This document shows, piece after piece, positions 1 through 12,588 of a stretch of DNA of 64,000 nucleotides. Source of the stretch: Paragonimus westermani (Eukaryota; Platyhelminthes; Trematoda; Plagiorchiida; Troglotrematidae); NCBI GenBank assembly GCA_008508345.1, contig QNGE01003694.1, positions 1 through 64,000 on the forward strand, in the 5' to 3' direction. The position numbers were made by a program, and so were the translations under genes. Within the stretch, counting starts at the first letter, position 1; every line of letters begins with the position of its first letter. Under the pieces are notes generated by a model. That model worked only from the letters and a program-made list of their open reading frames with translations. It did not search any database and was not told where the DNA came from.

Positions 1-2127
1 AGCACAAATCTGGCTTTCGCTGCATGTCATGCTTCCTTTAGCAAAGTCGCGATAACACTGGCTACACCCTAACCTCGAACTGCACACAATGTTCCTTTCG
101 AATACTTCTACATTTGGAGGCAAATATTTGTCAGTCTCTATGAGCACCAGATTTTCAGGTTGGATTAGCATATGTGAGCATCTTTATTTGGAAAGAGGTT
201 TACCATACACATAGCTGTATTCTTCGTCGTAAATGAGGTAAACTAGGAAAATTTGTATTAGTGAATACCCGCGTAACTTAATGAAGTGAAAAACTGTAAA
301 AAAATCTCCAATTCAAAGCGTAATAACAACAGATTGCCATACAGTTCGTTTTGAATTTTTGTTCCCATATAGCTGGAGGCAAGAAGTTATATGATAGTAG
401 GTTTGCAATATTTTGTTTGATTTTAGTGTAGACAAAATTGATGAAACTCTATAACTAGAAAATGATAAAGCTCAATAACCTCAGATTTCCAAAAACACTT
501 TCATAGCTGCCGAGAACCCTCCAATTTCCATTACTGTTACAGCACACTTGAATCTGTTTCAATCAACATTAATTGTTCACAAATCTGCTGTCCGCAGTTC
601 ATTTAAGTTTGCGCACAATTTTATTGAAAGTTTAAGATACAATAGAAGGTCGTCACATTTCCTAGAAAAGGTTCTACAGACCAACGTAGCCCCATTCTCA
701 AATATTAAGGTCACTTACTCCGCCATCAACAATGTAAACATTGTTTCAACCAGTAACAATACATTTGTATGTATGCACCGTGGAGCGTGTTTTAGTGGCA
801 AACATTTGATGACTTCATGCTTCACAATGTATATGGGTACGATTAGGAGAGCAGTAAGATTTCCGTTGAAAAATTTACAAGGTACACAAAAACTTTTCAT
901 TGAAGTGCACAGTAGAATGAAACCTGTTTTGTCATAAGTACACGGAGCTGTGAAGGTCAATCTGCAAAGTACGTTGGAAAACAACACAGAACATGGACTA
1001 CGTGTCTTTCACCGTGTTCTCAAAGTTTATATGTTGCGCTTGATAATATACACGTCTGATGTGGGTAATCCGTCCAAATGATGTGGACTGCATATGCCCA
1101 TTGTGCGTGAATTTTTATCATCTTCTGGCATAAAACAGCACGGTAACCTGATGAAAATAACTTACGCATTCTCCAGATTTTTACGGTTAACTATGTGCTT
1201 TTCGTTGTTATCAGCATGGTCCTGTCCATACAAATGTCCAACCTCATTCTGTGTTTTTTCTTGAAAACTGCAAACTTACCTTGAAGGCTGTGTCTGAATT
1301 ACCCCGACTATTTTTAGACGTGGTTTGTTTCACAAAGCTATCACAGTGGGCGGACAAATCTGATTTTCCTCATTATATGCGTATGTGAAATACGGGTGGT
1401 TAAGTGCACCTGTTGTTATTCATGAAATCAAAGTACGCGTGCACCGGTTCACTTGAAATACTCAGAAGTGAATTAACTATGTATTAAGCACGTCACACAA
1501 GTCCAAATATTTAGCGAATTTATGTGAACGAAACAGTTGTTTGTTTGATTTTGGTTGAAGTAAACTGGATTACTTTCCATTTCTTCGTCGGATACCGTTC
1601 CAATCGTCATAAAGAATCAGTCCATCATAAATTTCTCACTATTGGCGCACCACCGAACTCGTGCCAAGTGAATTATAAGCTATTGTCATTCGACTGGAAA
1701 TCGGTTGATTTATGCGTGTTAACAGAATAATGGTTATGGTCAGAGAATCCATCGGCATCTTCGATGTGAAGCGCTTATTTTAAGCTGAAGCTGTTGATTG
1801 ATAGCCCGACGTTTTGTTCCAAGCAAACTGCGTTAAGGTGTTCTATAGGAAATGGGTCTTATCTGTGGATTGGATCGTTATAAGCCAGTTATCTGGACTA
1901 TTTGTGTTATAGCGCAAAAGGATCGAGCAGACGCAATTGAGCTGGAACGATTCATACTACGCAATTATACTGTACGCACTGCTGTAACCCCAAAGAGTCA
2001 ATACCCAAGCCGACTATGAATGAAAAACACTAGTCGCCATGGAAACAGTTTCTACTGTATCGATCCGGAAACAAATTACAAAATGCAGCGCTTGTGTATT
2101 GAAAGCTCGTCAAGCGACCGTGTGAAT
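1..2127. other. No recognised gene
   Basis: Only short open frames occur. The longest is a 129-residue plus-strand frame at 548-937 that resembles no family I know, and a 90-residue minus-strand frame overlaps it. No element terminus, SINE box or long repeat was seen. It may be intergenic or intronic. Confidence 0.6.
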
Positions 2128-2192
2128 AATGTTCATTGTTCAATATTCAATGTCCAATATTCAATGTTCAATGATCAATGTTCAGTGTTCAG
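2128..2192. repeat. Short imperfect tandem repeat (TTCAATG-like units)
   Basis: About 65 bases are built from repeats of a 7- to 9-base unit around TTCAATG/TTCAATAT, with single-base variants. This is seen directly. It looks like a decayed minisatellite with no associated gene. Confidence 0.7.
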
Positions 2193-3708
2193 CGAAAAGC
2201 GTCCTGAGTCGATAACATGCGAATAAGCGTCCAGTATGTGTGTAAGGCGTAGCGAAACATGGTACAATAGGCTCTCAACGTCAAAATGTGGCCAGTTTGC
2301 ATTGTTCCAAATAGTTTGGTCCTCATTGGTTTGTGTGGTGTTTTATTGCCATGTAGTGAGCTGAGTCTGAAATTCACACGGCTGGCTGTGAGTGAATTCG
2401 TGATCCATTTAACTCCTTTAAAAACATGCGTAAAACTAACTTCCCCTACCGCCCACTCAACTTCGGCTCCCCAGTTAATTCCAACCAGTGCCCTCCAGCT
2501 CGTGATGGTAACCATCCTCCTGCTTATATATGAACCGTACACACTGGTATGATTGCATTCAGGTTTGAAACTTCGCAACGTAATGTGCATAGTTACACTA
2601 ACGTTCCCAATTGGAGCATAAACAGAAGATTATGCAAACGGTTTCAAATATGAAGGGCGTCAACCTGTATGATGAGAAACCTTAAGTTAGCTGCATTGGA
2701 AATAGCAAGTGTTGCCAACTAAGACAAGAAGCATATTTCGTAACTGTGTAGTAGGATTTGTCATTCGTATTCGGAGATATCGATGAACACCTAGGGAAGT
2801 ATGGTGAAAATCTACTTGATTCGCTGCTAAGGAGAATATCCGGAATCCGTTGAGGCTTCGTCAATGGATGGGATTATTACATGCAGACACTTACATCGAT
2901 AGAACAGACAAAATATTCTTTAAGTACAAAAAGATACAAACGTATTTTAAAGTATTGCGTGCTTATTCTTTAATTCAACGAATACACCGTCTTTCATATG
3001 GGTGACTGGCAAATGTTGTTGGTCCCCCATCTATCCATTAGGGCCTCTTTGCTACCATTATTTTCAACCATTTGGCGTGCAACTACAAAACATTCGATCA
3101 TGTAAAACGATATCCATCCAGATTACCATAGATGTTTTCGTGTATTTGTCCGTGCCCACAATTCCATCTCCTATGGTGTAAAAATTTCTGCAAGCTAAGC
3201 GTTCATGTTACTGTGACTGTTGCTAAGAAAATTGTGCTAAACGATTTATAGGTGCAAAAATGAACGGAACTGAATTAGAAGCAAATTGAATGGAGCAACT
3301 AGGTGCAATCAGTTCAACAGCAAACGTTGAACCCATTGGAACCTTGAGTCAAACTCCCAGTTGATGGTCTTTGAGACTGAGCTAATGTAGGAGTAAGGGA
3401 AAACGTACCGTCGTTTGTCTTTTGACGTGCGCGTCAACCGAATATTATTTTAGAACTCCCCACCAATTTATCTGTGCTCATAGAGCAACGCATTGTATAA
3501 GGATGTTAACAGACTTTATCTACAAAACACTTCTGTCCGCAACTCAGCCCGCTTGCTTCATATCCCAATTTCAGCAAGTGATTGTTAGTTAATCGTAAGA
3601 GATATGCCATTCTTTGACCGGGAGTGGGGCACACTTCTCAGGTAGATATCATATCTCCCTTGAGATGTCTGCAATTTGTTCAGTATAAATTTCGTTCTCT
3701 TGTTCCTT
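2193..3708. other. No recognised gene
   Basis: The longest frame is 133 residues on the minus strand (2189-2590), opposed by an 88-residue plus-strand frame. Neither shows a known motif. No repeat structure was seen. Confidence 0.55.
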
Positions 3709-3951
3709 CTAAAAAGTGGTTTCACTGCGCCTCAGTTGCCCATCTGTTAACACTTCCGGTAGATCATTTTCTGTGGGCAACATACGTCGGCAGTTCAGAT
3801 TGTTCTGCGAGGTCACCACATAATCCGGGTGATTTGGAAGTGGCCAGGGATTCGTGTCGTCTATGTGGGGCATCATCGTCCATTCGACTGCATGGGGTAG
3901 TGTGATAGCGGTGAGAATGATTACCAAGGATCCGAATATTGATCTTCGCAA
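3709..3951 (-). CDS. Candidate short secreted peptide or exon (unrecognised)
   Basis: An 80-residue minus-strand frame begins with a Met, two Arg, then a hydrophobic run of about 16 residues (IFGSLVIILTAITLPHAV), which reads like a signal peptide. The rest is Pro- and Asn-rich with one Cys, and no family was recognised. A competing minus-strand frame overlaps from 3764 to 3976. Length and composition are compatible with chance, and no neighbouring exon could be linked. The secretion signal is the only reason to list it. Confidence 0.15.
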   Translation of the reverse strand: MRRSIFGSLVIILTAITLPHAVEWTMMPHIDDTNPWPLPNHPDYVVTSQNNLNCRRMLPTENDLPEVLTDGQLRRSETTF

Positions 3952-5400
3952 AACGCCGCTGTCGATAGCAGACCACTTTTAGTGATGTACATTCACCCCG
4001 ACTTTGTATCGCTGTTCAGTCTGATAGTCGACTGCTCACTGAGTAACCTCTCATCAACGAAGGCTTCGAAATATCTGAGACAAACCATATCTGTGTCGGG
4101 CCCTACATCCGCAGTCTTCATTCAAATATTACAAACAATGAGCATATTCGTAACGCATGTGCATCCCCTACGGAAGCCACGTTGCTCTATGGTGATGTGT
4201 TGCAATGTCACCTACCTTAGCTCATAGAGTAGCAGCTGCTAAGATTTTTTTTAGACTAGAAACTACTAGAGCAAACACTACCAATCAATAAGTTTTTCGG
4301 TCGTATCTTTATCCACCTTTGAAAACGGGTGTGATTGTGGACTGTTTCTAAGCTTCCCATAAACAGGCAGTTGAAAAACGGCGATACGACACTGATGTTA
4401 ATCATTCTACCAACTTCCTGCACCAGCTTTTCGAGACAACATCGGATATCGAGCCTGAGCTGGGTGATCTGTAGGCTAATGAGCCCTTCAATTCAAATGT
4501 GACTGAGGACGGTGAAAGTTTGGTTAGTTCAGCCAAGTTTTCACTTATGTGAACAGAATTCGCTCTTAATTCAAAACTATCCACACCGAAGCAGGTTAAA
4601 AGTGTTTGTTGCCTGTGAGTGTGTATTGGTTAACCCACCGCAGACTGTTGAACGTGTTGGGTTCACGTTCATTTCTCCAAAAAGGTCGTGTGGATAGTGG
4701 AATCGACTCCCTTTTGACAGCGCCGAACCATTCGCTCAGTAAACGCAAGTTTGGTATGGTGTGGTTGGCAGCTGTTTTAAGCTGAAGGTTTCATTCACAT
4801 TCCGATGCTTGGTTCCACTCCGTATGCGTACAGGATTTCTACATGATCCAGGCCATCTTACAAGAGTATGGGTGTTGAGATCATCGGCAATTTCCTCAAA
4901 GATGAGCTGCCGGTGACAACAACTAAAGCTGTTTATTGCTGGGGACACTAATTTGTTAACTGTGGCGGTTAATCATGTAGAAATTCCAAGGCGTTTTTCA
5001 AAGATCACGGTGGTCAATTTGTCAAACAGGACGACGGAAGTGTTGACTGGATTGACAGAATCCTCAAAATCCGAATTGTCCCAAACCCTCCTATCCACCA
5101 GAACGATACTGTCAGCAGAGTGATTTTCTTCGAGAAGTGAAAACGAGCACATACTATTCCGCTAAGTCATCTGTACAGCATTATCCCCAGGCGGATCTTA
5201 TCAAATGCGGAACACCAGTGAGTTCTTTGTCATTGTATGCGGTGGACATCCTTGAGATTTGAGATCCGACTATGGAAATTTACGCGCAATATGTTCAATA
5301 TTCAAAATTGGGACTTTGACCTGGTGATGAATTCCAGGTCACCCGAAATACACTGTGACATAAATTCGGTGAAAGCCTACGTACAATGATGTACTAATCG
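3952..5400. other. Unrecognised; quasi-open stretches on the plus strand
   Basis: Plus-strand translation at 4340-4600 and 4860-5120 gives long stop-poor runs in shifting frames. One 64-residue run after 4930 is rich in Ser, Thr, Leu and Glu. This could be a decayed mobile-element frame, but no motif (YxDD, zinc knuckle, GIY-YIG, DDE) was found, so no function is assigned. Confidence 0.35.
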
Positions 5401-8400
5401 TTGGATTTGAAGATAACCTACAGACAATTCCTGATCTCATTATTACATGTACTTTGGAGAAACCACCATCAGACTGACATGAGCTATTCCACAGGGCGAG
5501 CAGAATAATCCGTGTGAGTGAATTTGCATGAGCAAAGTTCCATTAACTCAAACTTTGATTGGTGGAGGGCGATGCTCAATGAAAAGGACTATTTAACACA
5601 ATTTGTGGTGAAAGTCACCAAACATAAGCCGGCTGCCCCGATGGTTTCAACACTCCAAACTGAATGCATGTCTTCTTTACACTTACAACTGTCACAGCAC
5701 TACGACTGCTTTTGGAACCCAACCCACGACAGTTGAGTGATGCATTTTTTGTGGAGCCCAAATGTTCATATATTGCTCATCGCCTGCATCCGAACAACAA
5801 TGCTGGAAAACCACCGAGACAACCCAAAGTCAAGTCCTGCATCGTTCATTGAGTCTCGTATGGATAATGGGTCGCCTACAGGGGAAGAACTTAGTTATAA
5901 TTAACAATCCGTTCAAACACCACATCGCACTTTGGGTCAGGGAATCGCACATGGATATCAGAATGTCGGACTGATGCCGAGGTGTGACCAGCCACACAGA
6001 ATTGCAGTCATCACCTGCCCAACACTTGTTAATATACCAAACTCAATGGACATATCTAATACACTACACAACGATACCTTGAAGTTTTCCCCACCCGCCC
6101 AGACGGCAGCAATCAAGAAACAGTAGCTATTCATCTGCCCAGGGTAAAGCTTGTTCATCAGTATCGGATTTTATTGTTAAATGTCGCGTGTTGGTGTACT
6201 CCAGAGTACGTTTGCATGCTTGGTGGATTTTTGTTTAGCCCCAGAATGTTCGTTGGAAATCCGACTGCAGTATATACCTTGGAAGTTGCATCGATAAATT
6301 CTCTAGTGATATACTGTACTGTACGCTTATGTACACTTATTAGATGGAACCACTTAATCATTATTCACTCCATGACTGGTATATTTACCTGAAAGTTCAC
6401 CCGGTCTGTACCATCCAAGCCTGACCATAGTTCGCTAACCGTATGTAGGACATAAATGCACTATGCATTCCACATGAGTGTATCTCAAAAGTAGCCGCAC
6501 CATGCGGTAGGAATTCTCGGTCTACTCTTCCGGGTTCTGGTGAGTGAAATGAACATTGTCACATCGGGGGATTGCATGAATACTGAATATCCTTGTGATA
6601 GGCCGCCCCAGAGAAGGGAAGTAATAGTGTGATCAGGTAAACGTAATGCCATCAGTTTGCTGAATAACAGCCTCTACACGACTGAAAAAAGCACTCGCTG
6701 CCTTGCGAAAGCTATCCTCACCCACCGGTTCGTTCATTCTTAAGCGTGTGCACGCGCAAGGTCTAGTAGGGATACCTGCAATGTAGTGATTGACATAGTG
6801 TATGTGTGATTCCGTGCGGATTCTACCAATCCTGCAGCGTGACATTAAGCTCATCAAAATATGTCTGCAAAATATATTCCGCAGCTGCCAGATTTTCAGA
6901 CAACCGCGGTATACATGTCTGCCTCTCCATTGGTCGGAGAAAATAGTGTTGGACGGTTTATGGGTGGAGAAAAAAGCCAGCGGTGACAGATGACAGAAAA
7001 GCTCAATTAACCTGTTGATCGGATTCATATCGGAAACTAACACGGTAACATTCGAACAACACTCACGAGGTATGTTCCTAAGTCTCTCGGTCTTTCCCGG
7101 TAGGGGTTCTCTTCGGCACAATAATTCTTTTAGTCGCCTGTCTCTGATCGCTTTCAACAAACAAGCTTGTATGTTTGTTTACAGGTGTGGACGGGCTAGG
7201 CAGGCAAACATACTATACACATTTTAGGTTAGAGGATTCCGCAAATTCTTCGTAAGAGCTTTGCAGTTGTCTGGTATTTTTGTCCCGGCAGGACAGACAG
7301 CCTGGTTATCATTAGGGTCCCTGGGTTTCGTTCACGTACTGACACGAGTAGCGTTGCACAGCCATGATAGTACTCGAAACAGTATTGGTGGTGAGTGTGC
7401 ACGACCTGGCATTTGTTGACAGTCAGCGGCGAATCATCTTCCATGGAAAAACAGGTTGGGCTATTCACATAGTTTGTGCGTGTAGTCCATCTTCTGGTCA
7501 TTCTGTAACTCGCCACAGTTTTGTACCATGGATTTGGAGCACTCACGTAAAAGATGATGTGTAAATAATCCACTTGTGGTGGCAGCTGTGGCACGATTGC
7601 CCCCGAAGATGTACTCAACGAGCGAAGGTTCAATTTCTCCTATTTTGTGCCTGTCGCAGCCTGAACGTTCCAGTGTGATCAAGTGTTTCATTTTGATTCG
7701 CAAGCGAGTATATTTACTTTCAGGTTGACGATACTCTGCTGGAACACGACTGTTTACAACATCCGAGATCTCCTCAACGCTGAGTGGTCACTGAACATCT
7801 TGGATGGATTCAGTGAAGTAAGCAGGTCAGTCTTTTCTCCCGGGTTTTTGTTGTATCTGTTTCCGGACCCTATCCGCTACATGCCTTACGGAAAATAACA
7901 ACGACTATAGTGAGAACAAGTCACCCAGTGGAAGCGCATCGTGTATTGTCACATTTACAAGCAATCGGGTCACCTTAACTTGCATGGACGAGTGAGCCGT
8001 TGTTCGCTGAAGCCGCTGGAGCCTTGACACGAGTGTGGGGCACACAGGCGGCCTTGACACGTATACAACAGTTATGTCTTCACCCCTCGAAGAAAAGCTT
8101 ATCAGAGGAAAACATTCCACTGTTGACTAAATGATTCTGGGAGTATATCCACGGGTAATTAAAATATCCCACTATCGACATGTGAGCATAATTCAAGAAT
8201 GACATTCTACGCAGAGCCTAATACATGGTCGTGTCTAGATCTCTATTTGTAGGAGGTGATCTGCAACTATTACATGCCAGGCATTAAACTGTAATACCGA
8301 GAATAGACAACATGCCCTCCCACACTTCGGAAGTACATCACTTCTCCGGGTTGTCTAACATGGGTCTTACGGGGAACGGTTGTCTTGAGTTCTGTTCAGT

Positions 8401-8684
8401 GGAGCAGAATTAGTATAGCGACAGTTTCACTAGCGATAGCACGCACAGAAAATGAGGCACATCAAACTAAAACGGCTGGATCAGTGTGTCGCACTGTGGA
8501 ATGTGGCTACCAACGTACGCCGGAACGGCGGTGTGCCGACATTTTCCTTAATTCCAAGACTAGAGTGGGCGTTTTGGCCAAGATCATTGAAGGCAATGCC
8601 AGGAGAAGCTGCATCTGGTTTTGATATTTCTTGGTCCGTCAGGATGGTTCTTGGTGTGAGTAGCATCCCAAGCGGCACAAACTG
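5401..8684. other. No recognised gene; longest chance-size frames
   Basis: It holds a 175-residue minus-strand frame (6633-7160) and a 134-residue minus-strand frame (7229-7633). Neither contains a motif I recognise. With stops at about one codon in twenty, about one frame of 175 codons is expected by chance in 64 kb on six frames, so length alone is not evidence. Overlapping plus-strand frames at 5518-5974 are also unremarkable. Confidence 0.5.
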
Positions 8685-8932
8685 GTCTTCTTTTGAGATC
8701 GCGCCAATCATATTGGTTTTAGACATATCCTGGATTTTCGGTCGCCGTCTGTTCTAAACCATATAGCCGGAAGACGTGACCAGCTCGCTGGTCAAGTGAA
8801 TCAGCTACCTACATACCATACCTATCTCGATCCTACTGTTTTCAACGGTTCCATCTTTACACCCACAAACTTTGAAGAAAAGAATAATGAAACGACCGCT
8901 ATACGATAGTACTGAGTTCGTCAAAGTACATC
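8685..8932 (+). repeat. Direct duplication, copy 1 (248 bp)
   Basis: This segment is repeated base for base at 8934-9181 with only two differences that I could find: C/T near 8896 and T/A near 8927. It ends exactly at the ambiguous base at 8933. The copy is most simply an unmerged overlap between two contig ends. Confidence 0.9.
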
Positions 8933-8933
8933 N
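8933..8933. other. Single N: assembly join
   Basis: The only ambiguous base in the window. It sits exactly between the two copies of the 248-bp duplication, as expected where a scaffolder joined overlapping contigs with a minimal gap. Confidence 0.9.
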
Positions 8934-9181
8934 GTCTTCTTTTGAGATCGCGCCAATCATATTGGTTTTAGACATATCCTGGATTTTCGGTCGCCGTCTG
9001 TTCTAAACCATATAGCCGGAAGACGTGACCAGCTCGCTGGTCAAGTGAATCAGCTACCTACATACCATACCTATCTCGATCCTACTGTTTTCAACGGTTC
9101 CATCTTTACACCCACAAACTTTGAAGAAAAGAATAATGAAACGACTGCTATACGATAGTACTGAGTTCGTCAAAGAACATC
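8934..9181 (+). repeat. Direct duplication, copy 2 (248 bp)
   Basis: Second copy of 8685-8932 at a constant 249-bp offset. The sequence continues into unrelated DNA after 9181. The two mismatches fit allelic or sequencing differences. Confidence 0.9.
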
Positions 9182-9374
9182 ATGCCGGACAATCCGGCAT
9201 ATGGATGGTGGCGAGAATTAGGAGTTACTGGGCAACGCAAAACTCTAGAAAATCTAGAAGCCACACCAGGAGCTGACATCTTCCACCTTTGGACTCAGAC
9301 TATTTGAGAAACCTTGCCGACACAGCCCATTTCCTGGGTCATTTTGTTGGTGGTTCTACTCCAGCCGAAGCCCT

Positions 9375-9510
9375 GACTATTCGCATCTGGGTGTCACCTC
9401 AAATGCTGAACCCGCCACACTACTTATTGGGAACACTATCCGAAGTAACATAAAGTTGGAAGCTGTTGATCCAGTGACTATCGTCCAATGGACTGACTCC
9501 AACATTTACG
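9375..9510 (+). CDS. Candidate exon ending at a GTATGT donor (unrecognised)
   Basis: The frame from 9375 reads about 45 residues and ends with VTIVQWTDSNIYG immediately before GTATGTATAT at 9511, a good match to a splice donor (phase 1). The upstream protein-like sequence lies in another frame, so the exon start cannot be fixed. No family was recognised. It could be a host exon or part of an old element. Confidence 0.2.
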
Positions 9511-11473
9511 GTATGTATATGCAGATTACGCCCTATGTTTTGGACCTAAAGATAGGTTGTTCAATTCCGACTAACCGGTGGTTATGACTTGGAGGGAGTG
9601 GAATATCTGTGAGCATTGAGCGAATTTGTTTGATTAGTCTACTGACTTACAAGCTTGACGTCAATAATAGGGTTGGCACACGGCTGAAGAAGAGTGTATA
9701 ATGCAAACTGCTGATTTCCGCTCTATTTACACTTTGATGGTCCGAAGGGTGGGAGCGAGAAGCATTGCTAACTCCTTCAGTTCCGTCACAAGTGAATAGA
9801 CGTTCATCGGAAGATTTTTGAAACATTCACATGAAAACTGTATTGCACCGACCAGAAGGACATCGGTCAATAGAGAAGTAATATCCGAAGGCAGAATTTT
9901 CTTGTCTGATACATTGAGTGCAGAAATAGAATCAACAAATTCAAACGTGCCTCCTAAAGTTCATTTCATGACTCCTCTTTGAGCCCGATCCAGAATATCC
10001 ACATGTTAATGCGTATTAGCAAGGCATGATGACAGGAGTGATATGTTGCAATTGTTACAGACAAATACGTTCAGTGAACCCACGCGCTTTACCCAGTGAA
10101 CCCAGTCGTACTGTGCTCCTTCTATTCGGTCAATAGCTTGCCTTACTTTTAGTTGAACTGATGAATAATTGAACCAGCTCAAGATGAGAAGTTATCAGGA
10201 ACAGTTCCTTCTTCTGAAACAAAATTGTTTCATGGAGCTTCTACGAAAATTTCCGATTGCTCCTTCTACCTGGTTGGCTGTAACGCTAGAATTGTGATCA
10301 ATTTCGATCGCTGTCTCTCTGGTGCCTTGAAATACTTCGGTTCGTTACACCCTGAACCGTTCACATAACGGTTTATGAGCATATTATCCATCTGACGAAA
10401 CGGGCTTGTTGGGAAAAGTCGCAACCGTTTCAAAAATTATCGTAACAGAAAATGTGGGAATTATAGCAGCGTTTTGGAAACACGATGTTCCCACAGTTTT
10501 GCTATGCTTGTTTTGGTGTGCAGTAGAACTACACGTTTACCCAAAAGAGTCCCCGTTAACTCTTCTGTAGACCATACATGTACGTTCACACAGTCAAGAC
10601 ACTTAGCTGCCTTGACATGCCGTGAGCAAAAATGAACTGTTGCACTGAGAGCGCCCTTTTTATGTCGATGGTAAAAGCTGAGGCATTTTAACCTAAGATT
10701 GGCCTAGCTAATCTTTGTATAATTTCTTTGAGCAAATCTCAAAGTAAGTGCTTGTCACTTGCTTCAGTTTTTATGACTGTGAAACTTGGGAACTTTTGAT
10801 GCAATTCAAAGAACAGCTTGCAAATTTCCAGCCAAATTCTTCAAATCAAAATCTTCTTTTGAGATACAAATATGAATACGCCTCTCAGTTTGAAGGCAAG
10901 ATGTTCAGAAACGGTTGCGCTCAGTTGTCACTGACCTACTAATAAACCAACCAGAGTAAGAGAGAGAGAAAGGAGGGAAATCTTTTTGAGATAATTTTCG
11001 TCCGTGTGATTCGTCCAGTCTGAACCCTCAAGTTTATCACTTATGGAACAGCATTTGGAGGCTGGTAACTTCCCGTTTGGGTAGGTTCTATTTATTGTTT
11101 TGGGATAGTTATCGACTAAATATCACGCCAAGTCGTATCACACAGAGAACAGGCCGATTCAAGGGTCACTTAGTGAACATAGGCTGTTCAATGAAAACCT
11201 GTTTGGCCAGCTTAGCTATCAGTGTTATTAACCAATACTTGCTGTTGAAAAACGCAGATTTTCTGGAAGTTTAGCTACATGGAACGTGCCTTTACGCTTG
11301 TCGACACACAGTGATTGACTTGCGTTCAACAGGCATAAACAAATATTTCATAACAATATGTATCACATTGTAAGAACAGATCAATCGTTCGTGTTTCCAA
11401 TTCACAACATAAACCACCATTCACAGCGAGTCCGCGGAAAAAGCCGATAGATCACTGGTGAGCAATCGAAAAT
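9511..11473. other. No recognised gene
   Basis: Only frames of up to 65 residues occur. A short GA-rich run (alternating AG) lies near 10957-10970. Nothing else was seen. Confidence 0.55.
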
Positions 11474-11668
11474 TCGGTTTAATATCAAGTTGAACATCAC
11501 TCACATTTGATCGCAGCGTACGCATTTAGATAGATTTCGCAGCCTCCCTCTTTTAAAGCAAAGCGCTAGACTCGACTTGTGCTCTGATTACAGCTCGGCA
11601 GCAGTAATTAACATATACACTGCTGCTATCAAATGTGAGTGAACTTCAACTTAGAAATCAACCGAATC
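11474..11668 (-). mobile_element. SINE family, partial copy with inverted tail ends
   Basis: Read on the minus strand, 11500-11600 matches the 3' half of the SINE family: the CTCGAGTCTAGTGCTT-type segment followed by the CAAATGTGAGTGA-type tail. The two ends, 11474-11512 and 11629-11668, are imperfect inverted copies of each other, each holding the tail motif, so the copy can fold back on itself. The tRNA-like head is missing. Confidence 0.7.
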
Positions 11669-11689
11669 CCCGACTAATCATCATTAATC

Positions 11690-12125
11690 GGAAATACCGT
11701 CTTGCAGACATAATGAAATCAGTGATCTCGACATGTCTCGGAGGTCCTAATCTCGGGGTTATCGACTGGTGCTAACAGGATAGTTACTGTGTCTCCTCTC
11801 GAGACGACCGGACAAACTGGTCATTGCTAACAAGCGAAAGTGGTTTAGCGTTCACATTTGATAATTCGGTCGTGCCTTATGTGAGGTCATTGGCGCAGTG
11901 GTCAACACGGTTGCCTCATGATTGGAATGGCCAGAGTTCAGATCCCGGCCGTGGCAAGGCTATGCACTACTGGCGAGCTCTAATGAGAGCGGAACTCGAG
12001 TCTAGTGCTTGTTTTCGAAAGAGGCTGACTGAAAAGTCTATCTGAAAGCAAACACTGTGATCAAATGCGAACGTTGATTAACTTGAAAGTACACCAAATC
12101 CCCGACTACTCATCAGTAAGCTTTA
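11690..12125 (+). mobile_element. tRNA-derived SINE, near-complete copy
   Basis: Its parts are a leader shared with 51413 onward, a tRNA-like segment with an A-box-like TGGCGCAGTGG at 11891-11901 and a B-box-like GTTCAGATC at 11936-11944 (one base off consensus), the shared GGCCGTGGCAAGG stretch, and a tail ending near CCGACTACTCATCAGTAAG. Transcription would be by RNA polymerase III from the internal boxes. An open frame over it is incidental. This family has at least five other copies or fragments in the window. Confidence 0.8.
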
Positions 12126-12265
12126 TACCAGTTTGAAATAGAGTTGGTAATTCCTTCTACAGGTGAGTGCGGTCGACCACAATGCAACAGATAAATGTGC
12201 ATTCTCAAATGATCATGAAATGAAATCGAATGAGGCATTTTCAAAATACCTCTCTTACGCCAGTG

Positions 12266-12588
12266 TATCTACCACCGCTTCAACCACCTCGGGTGGCCTT
12301 CCTCAGGAGTGTTGTAATCGAAATCACCTTGACAGAGGAACAGAGGACACGTGGGATTTGCCGTGGTTAGGTCAAATCCCACGTGACCTCTGTTCCTCTG
12401 TCAAGGTGATTTAGATTACAACACTCCTGAGGAAGGCCACTCGAGGTGGTTGAAACGTAAAGTATTACAACGTGCTCGAAACGTTGTGTTATTCCCAAGC
12501 TGTTTATCAATAACATGGTAAACACGACGCTCAAACTATTCAACTTCATTCGTACTACATTTGGTGCGGATATCTTATCTACCACCGC
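12266..12588 (+). mobile_element. About 300-bp insertion with a 13-bp flanking direct repeat
   Basis: The 13-mer TATCTACCACCGC occurs at 12266-12278 and again at 12576-12588, as a target-site duplication would. The DNA between them starts with the large hairpin (12280-12453) and continues with a segment containing CGAAACGTTGTG. The GAAACG motifs recall PLE terminal regions, but that link is inference. The orientation is arbitrary. Confidence 0.5.
12280..12453. repeat. Hairpin: 81-bp arms, 12-base loop
   Basis: The left arm 12280-12360 and the right arm 12373-12453 are reverse complements with three mismatches over 81 bases. The loop is 12361-12372. This is seen directly. It is too long and too exact to be chance, and represents two opposed copies of one sequence. 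A diverged third copy of part of the arm is at 17483-17530. Confidence 0.95.

Noticed and set aside
6633..7160. 175-residue minus-strand open frame as a gene
   Set aside because: Length is within what chance gives in 64 kb, no motif is recognisable and no splice context was found.
11824..12045. Open frame over the SINE at 11.8 kb as a coding gene
   Set aside because: It coincides with the tRNA-like SINE, and other copies have no matching frame.
12427..12456. Hammerhead-like core CTGAGGA ... GAAAC in the right arm of the 12.3-kb hairpin
   Set aside because: The core strings and a possible stem II are present, but the flanks cannot form stem I, and stem II needs a bulge. The resemblance probably reflects PLE-like terminal sequence or chance.
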